The notes beneath the pieces were generated by a model. That model did no database searches and was not told the origin of the DNA. It saw only the letters and a list, made by a program, of their open reading frames with translations. Positions 7,399 through 16,645 of a stretch of 64,000 bases of DNA are shown here, in pieces. A program made the translations under genes and the position numbers. Numbering within the stretch: position 1 is the first letter of the stretch; each line of letters starts with the position of its first letter. This stretch comes from Paraburkholderia piptadeniae. GTDB lineage: Bacteria; Pseudomonadota; Gammaproteobacteria; Burkholderiales; Burkholderiaceae. The DNA lies in NCBI RefSeq assembly GCF_900007165.1, contig NZ_CYGY02000030.1:191952-255951 (forward strand). Direction: 5' to 3'.

Positions 7399-8787
7399 TC
7401 AGGCCTTGTTCTTGGCGCGTACTACTGCGGCACGTTCCATCGCCTTAGCGCTAAGCGGCTGTCCAACCAGGCTCGGGAGTTCCTCCCAATAGATTGCCTC
7501 TCCTTTCGGAAATAAGCCTCTACCAAGGCGCGTCGCGACTCTTGTGCGCGTCGGAGTTATACCATCCCTGACAAGTTCTTCGATGGATGCACGGATTCTC
7601 TCCCTAAGCCGGACAAGATTTTCCTCACCCGCCTCCTTACGCTTCGACGCTGCCGCGTCGCGTACCAGCTTATACACGTCAGGGAGCCGGTTCCTTAAGG
7701 TCTCAACCGTCATATTCTCCAGCCTCGCGGCATCCGTCACTCCGAGCAGCGGCTGGCTACTCGCCATCCGACCAAGCAGTCGACTACGTGCAGCTTCCCA
7801 GTCATACCAATGGGAGCGAGCTCTGAAATCAGCATCTCGGTGAATCTCCCGCGGCAATTCACGACAGCAATGCCTGTCCCATGCGTCGACCTCTCCGAGC
7901 AGCCACGCGCGCATCGGTACACCGTAAATCCAGGACAGTGAACTGATGACAGTAAGCGAAATTCGTCTGCCGCCCGCCATCCAGTTCATGACGGTACCTC
8001 GCGCAAAGCGCAAATTTTCGGCGAAATCCCGTGGCCTGCCATCACATGCCTTCGTTATCGCCTTGAGGATCATGATCCGCACATTTTCGTGCGATGCTCG
8101 CGTGACCTCATCCTTACTCAAATTCAAAAGATTCCCGAAATCCCTAGCTACCCAAAGTTCATACTCTGTCGGTTCGCTCCCGGAAACGCGAGTGTTCGAT
8201 AAAACACCGTCTCCAAGAAAATGTTGACAAAATCCGCAATGTCCAGGTAAGCAGTCACGAGAAAGCTCAATCGATTGTGAGCGGCCACAGTGTGGGCATT
8301 CACTGACCAACGGAATCTCATGTAGCGGGCAAACAACAACCTGTTTGATCGACCATAGCAAGCGTTCGTATGGTAGGTTCCCTGTAGCGACGTCATTTTC
8401 AAGGCATCGACTGCACCACATACGACGCAAATGTAAATGCGCACCGCCTCCAAGCCTGACAAATTCCGCGAACGGCAGAAGCGTCAGCGTTTCGAGATCC
8501 TCTCTCCCTGTGAGTTCATTAAAGGCGGCGCTCCAACTTCGCGCGCACTCTCCAGCGCCATTGATATTTGGTGCCTTGGTGGGACCAGAGGACTTGCCCC
8601 GGAGACGCGAGCCGTAAGGCCACTGTCCATAGTGATCGCGCAACGCATGCGGACTGATCTGTGACGATATAGCGAGATGTTGAACGTAACTTGTCAGCCG
8701 CTGGCGGTCCCACGCACCTACAGCACGTGGCTCCAAGTGGAACAATGCGCGACGAGGAATCGCACGATAGTGATGGGCCTCAGGCAT
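7399..8787 (-). CDS. TniQ/TnsD-like target-selection protein (first copy)
   Basis: ATG 8787 gives 462 aa; a GTG at 8796 is also in frame. It has the same architecture as its neighbour: a TniQ segment (WSAAFNELTGREDLETLTLLPFAEFV), Cys/His clusters (WCSRCLEND, CPLHEIPLVSECPHCGRSQ, HCGFCQHFLG) and a basic helical C-terminus. The start overlaps the tnsC stop by 8 bp, so it is translationally coupled. In Tn7-like elements, two TniQ proteins often divide target choice between a fixed chromosomal site and mobile targets. Which copy does which here cannot be told from the sequence. Confidence 0.85.
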   Translation of the reverse strand: MPEAHHYRAIPRRALFHLEPRAVGAWDRQRLTSYVQHLAISSQISPHALRDHYGQWPYGSRLRGKSSGPTKAPNINGAGECARSWSAAFNELTGREDLETLTLLPFAEFVRLGGGAHLHLRRMWCSRCLENDVATGNLPYERLLWSIKQVVVCPLHEIPLVSECPHCGRSQSIELSRDCLPGHCGFCQHFLGDGVLSNTRVSGSEPTEYELWVARDFGNLLNLSKDEVTRASHENVRIMILKAITKACDGRPRDFAENLRFARGTVMNWMAGGRRISLTVISSLSWIYGVPMRAWLLGEVDAWDRHCCRELPREIHRDADFRARSHWYDWEAARSRLLGRMASSQPLLGVTDAARLENMTVETLRNRLPDVYKLVRDAAASKRKEAGEENLVRLRERIRASIEELVRDGITPTRTRVATRLGRGLFPKGEAIYWEELPSLVGQPLSAKAMERAAVVRAKNKA

Positions 8788-9937
8788 GTTTGTCACCCCT
8801 TACGCCCCTCGAAGGCTTGGTCCTGCCAACGCGTCGCGTGTTACTTGTTTTCGGCTTCGCCTTATCAGCATCGGATGCCTCCTCCTCGCCCTCATCGGGA
8901 ACCAGCTTCCGCTTGTCCTCCGGATGCTGAACACCCTCAACCTTCAGGTACCCGTCAAACATGTCCGTTTGCAACTTTTTCCACTGTGCGGGCTTGAAGT
9001 AACACTGGCTCAGGATCTCTTCGTCGATCGGCCGATTAAGCTTCGACGACAGCACGATGCCCCTTGTCATGATCTTCTTCATGAGACCTGTTGTCCGCAG
9101 TGCTTGGTGCACAATCTGATCGGCAAACCGTTCGAGTTTGCAACCACCCTTCACAGGCATGATTTCCTGCAATGCGTAGAAAACTTTCGCTACCGATTCA
9201 ACCTGGTGCGGCAAATACGGTCGGACATGAATCACATCACCGCGGCGGGCGAGTTGACCGGTTTGCAGCGCCAGATCATATAAATCATAAGCACCTGATA
9301 CGATCATCGTTGTGTTCGAACTATTCACCATCGATCTCAATGTGTTCGACTTGATCCGCACCCGTTCTACGCTACTCGACTGTATGATTCCGGATGCTTC
9401 ATCGAAGAATAGAACGAGAGGTTTTCGCTCACGTATCGAGCGTCGTAGCCGAGCTCGATAAGCTGAGATGGTCGGTGCTCGACGTTGGGTGACATCAGGC
9501 AGGAAGAACTCGCGACCCGCAATTACTCGCCGGACTTCCGGCAATGTATTGGAGATCAGCGGAGCCTGGAGCGCTTCGAGAATCTGTTCGTAAAAATCCT
9601 TCCAGTCAAAGCGACCATCCTCGCCCGACCATGCCTCAATGCAGACAGACGGGATCGTGTACTTGTCATCGGGATTTGACTCGAAAAACTCTTCACTCAC
9701 TCTCACATGTAACTCGTCTCCCAGCGAGGATTTCCCCACGCCGGCAGGACCGACCAAGACCAGCATTGTTCCCGGCAGACCACAAGCAATCGCCGTTTCC
9801 ATTTTTTCAAGCGCTTCATCAAAGGCATCATGCTTGACAATCGCATCCTTGAAGAATTTCACTCGCACACCTAGCGGCGCGTCTAAAATTTCGTCTGGAC
9901 ACTTCTCCACCCTACGGCTTTCGGTACCTTTGCGCAT
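8780..9937 (-). CDS. tnsC: TnsC/TniB-like AAA+ transposition ATPase
   Basis: This 385-aa protein has Walker A GPAGVGKS at residues 63-70 and Walker B PLVLFFDEAS with Asp179 and Glu180. This is the AAA+ core of TnsC/TniB regulators, which polymerise on target DNA and activate the TnsB transposase. The C-terminus is long, charged and low-complexity (EGEEEASDADKAKPKTSN), a common place for contact with TnsB or TniQ. The ATG has AAGGAGGT about 5 nt upstream and lies 26 bp inside the end of tnsB. The symbol is by family; tniB would be equally valid. Confidence 0.9.
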   Translation of the reverse strand: MRKGTESRRVEKCPDEILDAPLGVRVKFFKDAIVKHDAFDEALEKMETAIACGLPGTMLVLVGPAGVGKSSLGDELHVRVSEEFFESNPDDKYTIPSVCIEAWSGEDGRFDWKDFYEQILEALQAPLISNTLPEVRRVIAGREFFLPDVTQRRAPTISAYRARLRRSIRERKPLVLFFDEASGIIQSSSVERVRIKSNTLRSMVNSSNTTMIVSGAYDLYDLALQTGQLARRGDVIHVRPYLPHQVESVAKVFYALQEIMPVKGGCKLERFADQIVHQALRTTGLMKKIMTRGIVLSSKLNRPIDEEILSQCYFKPAQWKKLQTDMFDGYLKVEGVQHPEDKRKLVPDEGEEEASDADKAKPKTSNTRRVGRTKPSRGVRGDKHA

Positions 9938-12602
9938 GGTAACCTCCTTCTCTCAACGCCCGAAGCTGTTGCTCGAGCGATGTGTGCTTCGAATCCGATT
10001 CGATCCCTTCATTAGATTCAAGCGTTTTATTACTCGCATCACTTGGCTCGTCGGCTTCAGACTCATTGCTCTGCCCGCTCACTCGCTCTGCACACTTACC
10101 ATCCATATCCTCCACGATTTCCGCAACCTCCATATTGGCCTCGCTCTGGGATGCCAACGTTCTGCTGTGAAGAATGAAATTTTCCTCAAACTCTGCGAGT
10201 GATAACGGATCGGTCGACGATGCATCGGCGTCGCTTTTTTCGCGTCGCAGCGGGTACCACTCACGCTCGACAAATGCATATGCGACATTCGGATCAATGG
10301 GATGCATTTTTACCGGCACGGAGAGCCCATGGTACGGCGGACTCTCAAGACGAGGATTCCGAAATCGCGAAAGATTTGTGCGGATACCACGTTGATAGTC
10401 AATCTTCCGTGTCGAGCCACGCACGGAGGGAAACGCAAGCGGAATGCAACCCTTGAGGCGCCGGAGGCGTCCAAGGCGCTCCCCGGAGCGGTCCAGCCCA
10501 ATTTCAAATTTCTGCCTCGGAGACATACATAATGTCCCGTGGCGCCGCTTGTCATAGGTATCGAAGAAGTATCGCTCAAGCCCGTCATAGAGTTCCTCCA
10601 ATGTGTGTCTTGCCAGATTTGTTGGATCCGTTTCATCTGTTAAGCCCCTAGGATTCCTTCTAAGCTTCGTGTTACCGAAAAGGTTGTGAATAAAGGCCTC
10701 CTGAGATACTCCAAAGATTCGCTCAATGACATCGCCTTCTCGACACGCAGACGTCTTCCTCGGCTTTTCTCCTGTTCCAAGAAAGCGCAAAAGCCATTTG
10801 AAATCGGCCGCGCCAAACTCTGATCCCCCGTCAAATATCACAAACTCTGGCGCTCGGCCAAATCGGCGGATCATATCCAGAAAAGCTGCCATACACGACA
10901 GGTATCTTGGTTTTCTGAGCGATAGATAAAACCCTAAAATTCTTCGACTGTACGCGCAAATAATTAAAGTCAAGATAGGTCGACCGAGTGACTCACCCGT
11001 TCTTTTCGACACCACCTCGATCTCTAGTTCGGTGTGGTCGATATGAACATACTGCATCGGATAATCGCCATGAATCGGAGTGTCATGACGCAAAATCCAT
11101 ACGAAACCCGACGCTTGGTATGCTGCTTTTTCTCCTGCGCGCTGCCTTATCGTGTTAACGTCCGTCTCTTTGGTTGCGCGACGGAGGAATGTAACTTTTG
11201 ATATTGATTCGCCGATACTTTTCAAGCGTTTCGAGAGTCTGCCGTAGACGAACCACTTATTTGGTCCGCGAAGAGATTCGAAGTCCGCGTCGAATACTTC
11301 TTTTATTATCTTCTCAACTTCGTCACTCAGCCTCTGACGGCGATTGCCCCTATCTGGCCACTTAGGCAGGAATGTAGCGAGAACATCCTCTCCTGCATGC
11401 AGAGCATCGTATTTTAATTTCCGTAAAGTTCTGTACGTTCGATCTGAATAGGCCTCGGTCACGGCGATAGATCGGTCTCCATTCTCCCACCTTCCAAGCA
11501 AATCAAGCCTTTTGACCGCATTTTGTATTGCTTCAGTTGTCGCATAGCGCCATGGTGCGTCCAGATATAGAGCGTCACCATCCGATCTCGGAAGACTAAC
11601 AATTGTTATTTCATCGTTCTGCCAATACTCTGCAAGCTTGGCAGTCTTCAGGACGATGGGCTCCCCACCGTCATCCGGCGTCAGCAATGCTTCGAGGTTT
11701 CCGGAAACCGCAACGGTGAATGCATGCGAACACAGGATTAGCCTCGTTCCGGCTGCGAAATCTGGCGGCAGGTCACTCAATCCAAGAACGGTCAGCCGGC
11801 GCTCGCATTGGTAGGCTTCTTTGTATACGTTGCTGGTTTCGATGTCGCGGAACACCATAAAGCGGTGATTTTCACGGACAAAGGCGCTTGAATAATCTGC
11901 AACAATTGCTCCGGTCGCTATAGCAATATAAAAGTCGTCCACGCCATACTCAGGCAGCGCTGTTCGAAGTTCTTCCAATGTGGCGAAAGAGACATGTTCA
12001 AAGAACTGATGCGCCTTCCTGATGAAGCCCGGAGATGCTGTCTGCCCATCAACCAGATATGACCGGAGGAAATTCATATTTCGGTCTGAGATAGCGTCGA
12101 TCTCCTCCGCAATACGTAGCCTGTAGGTAAGCTTTAGTTTACTGGCCGCCTCCTCGAGCGGGGGGCAGCGGATGATCGTGTCCTCTCTCTTGAAGCGCGC
12201 CGGATTGTTCTTGCACTTCGAATTAATGGAATCCAGTGTGAACCACTCATCCAGGTAGATTGCGGAGGCCGTCCATACAAGAAATCCCTGTGCCCAGTTG
12301 AAACAAACCGGCTTACCCCCGCGACCTTTGTATTTGACGTTAAGCTCGAACGGACTATCGAGATAGCCGAGCACTTCATCGTCGAACAAGTACGCATTCG
12401 CGGCTTTCCTCTCTATGCCATTCGCGACATGAATCGTCAATCCCATCTTCGGACATGGCATATCCAAAGGTGCGTGGTACCGGTTGGGCTGCAAGTCCCG
12501 CGCAGGCCGTCGAAAACTATCAAGAATACGCTTCCTTGTTGCAGAAGGTATCTCCAACTCATCAAACAACAAATACAAACGATCTTCAGAAAACACATTC
12601 AT
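9912..12602 (-). CDS. tnsB: TnsB/TniA-like DDE transposase
   Basis: ATG 12602 gives 896 aa, with AAGGAG 5 nt upstream; an upstream GTG at 12608 is less likely. The rve/RNase H-like catalytic core is intact. Asp522 lies in HIDHTELEIEV, Asp591 in VIFDGGSEFG and Glu627 in DVIERIFG, giving the DD35E spacing. The N-terminal 450 residues contain the helical DNA-binding region expected for end recognition, and a Mu-transposase-type C-terminal domain follows the core. The C-terminal tail is acidic and Ser-rich, as in TnsB proteins that contact TnsC. It is the first gene of the transposition operon. Confidence 0.9.
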   Translation of the reverse strand: MNVFSEDRLYLLFDELEIPSATRKRILDSFRRPARDLQPNRYHAPLDMPCPKMGLTIHVANGIERKAANAYLFDDEVLGYLDSPFELNVKYKGRGGKPVCFNWAQGFLVWTASAIYLDEWFTLDSINSKCKNNPARFKREDTIIRCPPLEEAASKLKLTYRLRIAEEIDAISDRNMNFLRSYLVDGQTASPGFIRKAHQFFEHVSFATLEELRTALPEYGVDDFYIAIATGAIVADYSSAFVRENHRFMVFRDIETSNVYKEAYQCERRLTVLGLSDLPPDFAAGTRLILCSHAFTVAVSGNLEALLTPDDGGEPIVLKTAKLAEYWQNDEITIVSLPRSDGDALYLDAPWRYATTEAIQNAVKRLDLLGRWENGDRSIAVTEAYSDRTYRTLRKLKYDALHAGEDVLATFLPKWPDRGNRRQRLSDEVEKIIKEVFDADFESLRGPNKWFVYGRLSKRLKSIGESISKVTFLRRATKETDVNTIRQRAGEKAAYQASGFVWILRHDTPIHGDYPMQYVHIDHTELEIEVVSKRTGESLGRPILTLIICAYSRRILGFYLSLRKPRYLSCMAAFLDMIRRFGRAPEFVIFDGGSEFGAADFKWLLRFLGTGEKPRKTSACREGDVIERIFGVSQEAFIHNLFGNTKLRRNPRGLTDETDPTNLARHTLEELYDGLERYFFDTYDKRRHGTLCMSPRQKFEIGLDRSGERLGRLRRLKGCIPLAFPSVRGSTRKIDYQRGIRTNLSRFRNPRLESPPYHGLSVPVKMHPIDPNVAYAFVEREWYPLRREKSDADASSTDPLSLAEFEENFILHSRTLASQSEANMEVAEIVEDMDGKCAERVSGQSNESEADEPSDASNKTLESNEGIESDSKHTSLEQQLRALREGGYHAQRYRKP

Positions 12603-13005
12603 TCGCACTCCTTATTACATATCTGATGCGGTAATAATTGCGCGGTTAACAGTGCAAACAAAATGGATCATCGCGTCATAGATGTTTCTGGACTCTTTAA
12701 TGTAGAGACCAGAACTTGCAGGAGGTTTTAACAACCTATAAACTCACATCGTGCTGGTCAAGCACGGCCGGAGTGTGACCTGCGCGATTGGGATGTTTGT
12801 TGCCCTGGCTTTCGCTAAATGCGATCATTGAAGCACCGTCGCATAAGACGCAGCCGCCACGTACGCTGATGGCGGGCAGACCAATCGACAATGTGTAACA
12901 ATATGTAATTATCTGCCGGAATTATTAAACCAATTAACTTCCAAGCGGAAATTTTATGGTTACCTGTACACCACCGCCAAACGCCAAGATTCGTGAAATC
13001 AGCGG
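12603..13005. other. Intergenic region with candidate transposon end and operator-like palindromes
   Basis: No gene is seen. Two small palindromes lie upstream of tnsB: AGGTT-TTAAC-AACCT (12723-12737) and GTGCT-GGTCA-AGCAC (12751-12765). The stretch 12890-12970 is AT-rich and closes with TGTACA at 12965-12970. Read inward it begins TGTACAGGTAACC, and two loosely similar AATTTCCGC and AATTCCGGC blocks follow; these could be TnsB-binding sites. That leaves 35 bp between the candidate end and the selC gene. The exact end needs comparison with an empty site. Confidence 0.45.
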
Positions 13006-13098
13006 CGGAAGGCAGCCGGAGTCGAACCGACCGAGGAGCGGCTGACGCCCCCCACTGGGTTTGAAGCCCAGCCGCACCACCAGATACGAATGCCTTCC
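13006..13098 (-). tRNA. selC: Selenocysteine tRNA (anticodon UCA)
   Basis: On the minus strand the 93-nt gene folds as tRNA-Sec. It has an 8-bp acceptor stem (GGAAGGCA with TGCCTTCC), anticodon loop CTTCAAA with TCA at 13062-13064, a long extra arm, and GGTTCGACTCC for the T-loop. Discriminator G is at 13006. The next bases read CCG, so the CCA tail is not fully encoded. It lies 134 bp downstream of selB on the same strand. Confidence 0.95.
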
Positions 13099-13232
13099 AT
13101 GTCCAACTTCGACCAGCCGTGCAACGAGAAAAGAGATCGACGCATCATGTGACGCACCGCGCTTTCCGCAACCGATTATAGCGGCCGCTTATCGTCACAG
13201 TCAGCCCGTTGCGCCTGCATCGACCATCGGCA

Positions 13233-15173
13233 TCACACAGCTGGTTCGCACGCCAGCGCTTCATGCAGTTGCGAATCCGGCCTCAGCCAGTGAACGTCTC
13301 GCTGAAAGCGTGTGTAGCCGATGCGGTCGAAGAACTCGAGAATCTGGATCGCGCGCTTGCGTCCCAAACCCGTAGCGTCGCGAAACGCCGACGCGCCCAG
13401 CGCGCCGCCACCATCCCCGGCGATAGCGGCGACGAGCCGCGCCAGTTCATGCACGACCTCGCGGTGATAGAACAGATCGCGCACGATCTGATACACGTCG
13501 CCCTGCCGGGCGAGCTTGCGCAGCACCTGGCGCACGGCATCCTCGTCGCGCGCTGTCGTCTTCGCGAGTTCGCGCACCCACGGAGGATCGTATCGGCCTT
13601 GCGCAATCAACGGCAACAGCGCGCTCGCGAGAACCCGCTCGCGCGCATCGAGCGAAACCGTATGCGCCGGCAGATGCAGCCACGGCCCGCTTCTCGCGAC
13701 TGCGCCCTCGTCGACGAGCGAATCGATCAACGCGCGCCACATCGCATCCGGCACCAGCGGCGCCGCGATGCGCCGCAAGCGCGCCGCGTGGGGTCCCAGT
13801 TCGTCCGGCGAGCGCGCGTGATACTGATCGAGCGCCGCCATCACCTGCGAACGCAGACGCGCCCAATGCGAGCGCAACACGATCACGGCATCGCCGGCAT
13901 CCTTGCCGTGCAGCGCAATTTCAGCGGCATCGGCGGGAAGGGGCAATGCTTCGGCGGGCAAGCCCGTCAGTTGCATCAGCATCGAACGCGATACGCCGCG
14001 CGGCGCTTCTTCGAGCAGCGGACCGATGCGCCTCTCATCGAGCCACGCGCGCAACGCATCGAGCCACGCGCGCCGTTCCGCCGTTCTGCGTTTGCGCGGC
14101 GGACCGAACGGATCGAGCACGCGACCGCCGCCGACCGTGCGCGTCGCCTGTGCATTGCGCACGATGAAGCGATCGCCCGGCAGTGCGCACACGGGCGCAT
14201 CGAACACGAGCTGCACACGCGCCGAGCATCCCGCGACCAGCGTGTCGTCATCGAGCAGCGCGACATGCGCGACGCGATGCAGCGTGCCGATATGCACATG
14301 CAGCGGCGCCCAGTGTTGCAGCGTGATGCCCGCATCGTCGAGCAGCGTCAGTTCGACGTCGAGCCGCTCGCCTGGCTTCGCAAGCCGCGCATCGACGATC
14401 CAGTCGCCGCGCGCAATCGCGTCCTTGTCGACGCCCGCGAGATTCAGCGCGCAGCGCTGCCCCGCGCGGCCCGCATCGGACGCGCGGTTTTGCGCGTGGA
14501 TGCTGCGCACGCGCACGGCTTGATGCGAAGGTTCGAGCATCAGCGTGTCGCCTGTCGCGACGCGTCCCGCGAACACGGTGCCCGTTACGATCGTGCCCTG
14601 TCCCGCGAGCGTGAATACGCGATCGATCGCAAGCCGGAACAGGCCGTCGTCGCGCCGGCCTTGCCATGCGACAGCCGCTTCACGCAGATGAAGCGAAAGC
14701 GCGCGCACGCCGCTATCGTCCGGGCCGGTCGCGTTGGTCTCGAAGAACGGTGCGCCGCTGAATGGCGTCGATGCAAGCCACGCACGTATTTCGTTTCGCA
14801 CCTGCGCGAGACGCACTGCGTCGACGCGATCGGTCTTCGTCAGCGCAATCGCGCCGCGCGAGACGCCGAGCAATCGCAGGATCGCAAGATGCTCGCGCGT
14901 CTGCGGCATGATGCCGTCATCGGCGGCGATCACGAGCAGTGCATAGTCGATGCCACATGCGCCCGCCGCCATCGTGTGCACGAGCTTTTCGTGGCCCGGC
15001 ACGTCGATCATGCCGAGCACGTCGTCGTTATCGAGCGGCGTGTACGCGTAGCCGAGTTCGATCGAAATGCCGCGCGCTTTCTCTTCTTTCAGACGGTCGG
15101 TATCGACGCCCGTCAATGCGCGCACGAGCGTTGTCTTGCCATGATCGATATGACCCGCCGTGCCGACGATCAT
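13233..15173 (-). CDS. selB: Selenocysteine-specific elongation factor SelB
   Basis: This 646-aa protein delivers Sec-tRNA to UGA codons marked by a SECIS hairpin. GTPase motifs are intact: GHIDHGKTT (G1), RGISIELGY (G2), DVPGHE (G3) and TKTD (G4). EF-Tu-like barrels follow, then C-terminal winged-helix domains that bind the SECIS RNA. ATG 15173 is chosen because MIVGTAGHIDHGKTT is the standard SelB N-terminus and because it overlaps the selA stop as ATGA. selC lies 134 bp downstream, so tRNA and factor are likely cotranscribed. Confidence 0.96.
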   Translation of the reverse strand: MIVGTAGHIDHGKTTLVRALTGVDTDRLKEEKARGISIELGYAYTPLDNDDVLGMIDVPGHEKLVHTMAAGACGIDYALLVIAADDGIMPQTREHLAILRLLGVSRGAIALTKTDRVDAVRLAQVRNEIRAWLASTPFSGAPFFETNATGPDDSGVRALSLHLREAAVAWQGRRDDGLFRLAIDRVFTLAGQGTIVTGTVFAGRVATGDTLMLEPSHQAVRVRSIHAQNRASDAGRAGQRCALNLAGVDKDAIARGDWIVDARLAKPGERLDVELTLLDDAGITLQHWAPLHVHIGTLHRVAHVALLDDDTLVAGCSARVQLVFDAPVCALPGDRFIVRNAQATRTVGGGRVLDPFGPPRKRRTAERRAWLDALRAWLDERRIGPLLEEAPRGVSRSMLMQLTGLPAEALPLPADAAEIALHGKDAGDAVIVLRSHWARLRSQVMAALDQYHARSPDELGPHAARLRRIAAPLVPDAMWRALIDSLVDEGAVARSGPWLHLPAHTVSLDARERVLASALLPLIAQGRYDPPWVRELAKTTARDEDAVRQVLRKLARQGDVYQIVRDLFYHREVVHELARLVAAIAGDGGGALGASAFRDATGLGRKRAIQILEFFDRIGYTRFQRDVHWLRPDSQLHEALACEPAV

Positions 15174-16615
15174 GGGCGCAGCTCCGCACACTGCGCGGCG
15201 AACGCCGCTTCGTCGGCGGCTTCGAGGCACCGCAGATCGAGCCGCAACGCCTCGTCGGCAATGCGTCCGACTACGGGGCGAGGCAACGCGCGCAGCGCTT
15301 CTTCGAGCTTCATCAGCATGCGGCCGCCGCGCTTGCCGTGTGCGTTGCGCACCACCAGCCCATAGCTCGGCAACTGATCGACGGGCAACGCGCCGCTGCC
15401 GATCTGGCTCGCCATCGGCTCGGCCGTCACTGCATACGCCGATCCGAGCACACGTTGCAGCTCGTCTTTCAAGCGCTCCGCCTGTGCCTGCATGTCAGAA
15501 GCGGGACGCGTCAACAGGCGCAGCGTGGTCAACCGCTCGCCCAACAGTTCAGGCGCGCGATAAAGCTGCAACACAGGTTCGAGCGCCGCAAGCGTGAGCT
15601 TGCCGACACGAAGCGCGCGCTTCAACGGATGCTTCCTGATCTTGCGGATCAACTCCGCGCGTCCGACGATCAGCCCCGCTTGCGGGCCGCCCAGCAGCTT
15701 GTCGCCGCTGAACGTGACGACATCGGCGCCCGCATCGACGGTCTCGCGCACGGTCGGCTCGCCCGGCAAGCCGTATTGCGCAAGATCGACGAGCGTGCCG
15801 CTGCCCAGATCGACGGCCATCGGCAAGCCGCGCGCATGCGCAAGCTGCGCCACGTCATCGACGGACACGCTTTTCGTGAAGCCCTCGATTGCGTAGTTGC
15901 TGCAATGGACTTTCATCAGCAAGGCCGTGCGCGCGTTGATCGCTTCCTCATAGTCCTTCAGATGCGTGCGGTTTGTCGTGCCGATTTCGCGCAGCTTCGC
16001 GCCCGCACGCGACATGATGTCGGGAATGCGGAACGCTCCTCCAATCTCGACGAGTTCTCCGCGCGATACCACCACTTCCTTCTTCGATGCCAGCGCCGAC
16101 AGCGTCAGCAGCACGGCCGCCGCGTTGTTGTTGACGACGGTGGCGGCCTCGGCACCCGTCAGTTCGCACACGAGTCCCTCAATCAGATCGTCGCGATCGC
16201 CGCGCCCGCCCGTCGCGAGATCGAATTCGAGGTTCATCGGCCGCGTGAGCGCAACGACCACCGCGCGCACCGCTTCGTCGGGCAGCAGCGCGCGGCCAAG
16301 ATTCGTATGCAGCACCGTGCCCGTCAGATTGAACACGGAACGCAGATGAGGCTGCGCGCGCGCAACGAGCGCACGCTGCGCATCGTCGACGAGCTTCGCT
16401 TCGAAGCTGAACGACGCATCGAATCGGGCACCCGCAAGCAGTTCGCGCCTGAGCGTGTCGGTCGCGGCGCGTATCGCATCGACGACCTGCGTGTGGCCAT
16501 ATTCATCGATCAAACGCTGCGCCATCGGCGTCGACAGCACGCGCTCGACGGCGGGCACGCGCGCAAGCAGCGCGCGCGGGTTATCACCCAACTCGTTGCC
16601 CGACACTTCGCTCAC
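15170..16615 (-). CDS. selA: L-seryl-tRNA(Sec) selenium transferase SelA
   Basis: This 481-aa PLP enzyme converts Ser-tRNA(Sec) to Sec-tRNA(Sec) using selenophosphate. The PLP-binding lysine is about Lys306 in TFSGDKLLGGPQAG, and the N-terminal helical region (VPAVERVLSTPMAQRLIDEYG) is typical. The start is GTG 16615 with GGGGAG upstream. The stop overlaps selB by ATGA, and the fdhE stop is 30 bp upstream. selD, which makes selenophosphate, is not in this window. Confidence 0.96.
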   Translation of the reverse strand: MSEVSGNELGDNPRALLARVPAVERVLSTPMAQRLIDEYGHTQVVDAIRAATDTLRRELLAGARFDASFSFEAKLVDDAQRALVARAQPHLRSVFNLTGTVLHTNLGRALLPDEAVRAVVVALTRPMNLEFDLATGGRGDRDDLIEGLVCELTGAEAATVVNNNAAAVLLTLSALASKKEVVVSRGELVEIGGAFRIPDIMSRAGAKLREIGTTNRTHLKDYEEAINARTALLMKVHCSNYAIEGFTKSVSVDDVAQLAHARGLPMAVDLGSGTLVDLAQYGLPGEPTVRETVDAGADVVTFSGDKLLGGPQAGLIVGRAELIRKIRKHPLKRALRVGKLTLAALEPVLQLYRAPELLGERLTTLRLLTRPASDMQAQAERLKDELQRVLGSAYAVTAEPMASQIGSGALPVDQLPSYGLVVRNAHGKRGGRMLMKLEEALRALPRPVVGRIADEALRLDLRCLEAADEAAFAAQCAELRP

Positions 16616-16645
16616 GCTCGCACTCCCCGTGCATGTATATGAGCT

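Larger units (their letters stand above)
5980..12970 (-). mobile_element. Tn7/Tn5053-like transposition module (tnsB, tnsC, two tniQ), no TnsA seen
   Basis: Four same-strand genes encode a DDE transposase, an AAA+ ATPase and two zinc-finger TniQ proteins, with overlaps or short gaps throughout. Base composition is visibly less GC-rich than on either side. No TnsA-type endonuclease gene lies upstream of tnsB. The TnsB-proximal end is placed tentatively at TGTACA (12965-12970). The other end is not in the window, because tnsB-tnsC-tniQ operons normally transcribe inward toward cargo. The genes at 1-5914 are therefore probable cargo. Confidence 0.75.

Noticed and set aside
13209..15365. Long plus-strand open frame (about 718 codons) opposite selB
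   Set aside because: It is antisense to a certain gene, Arg/His-rich as expected of a GC-rich shadow frame, and has no motif.
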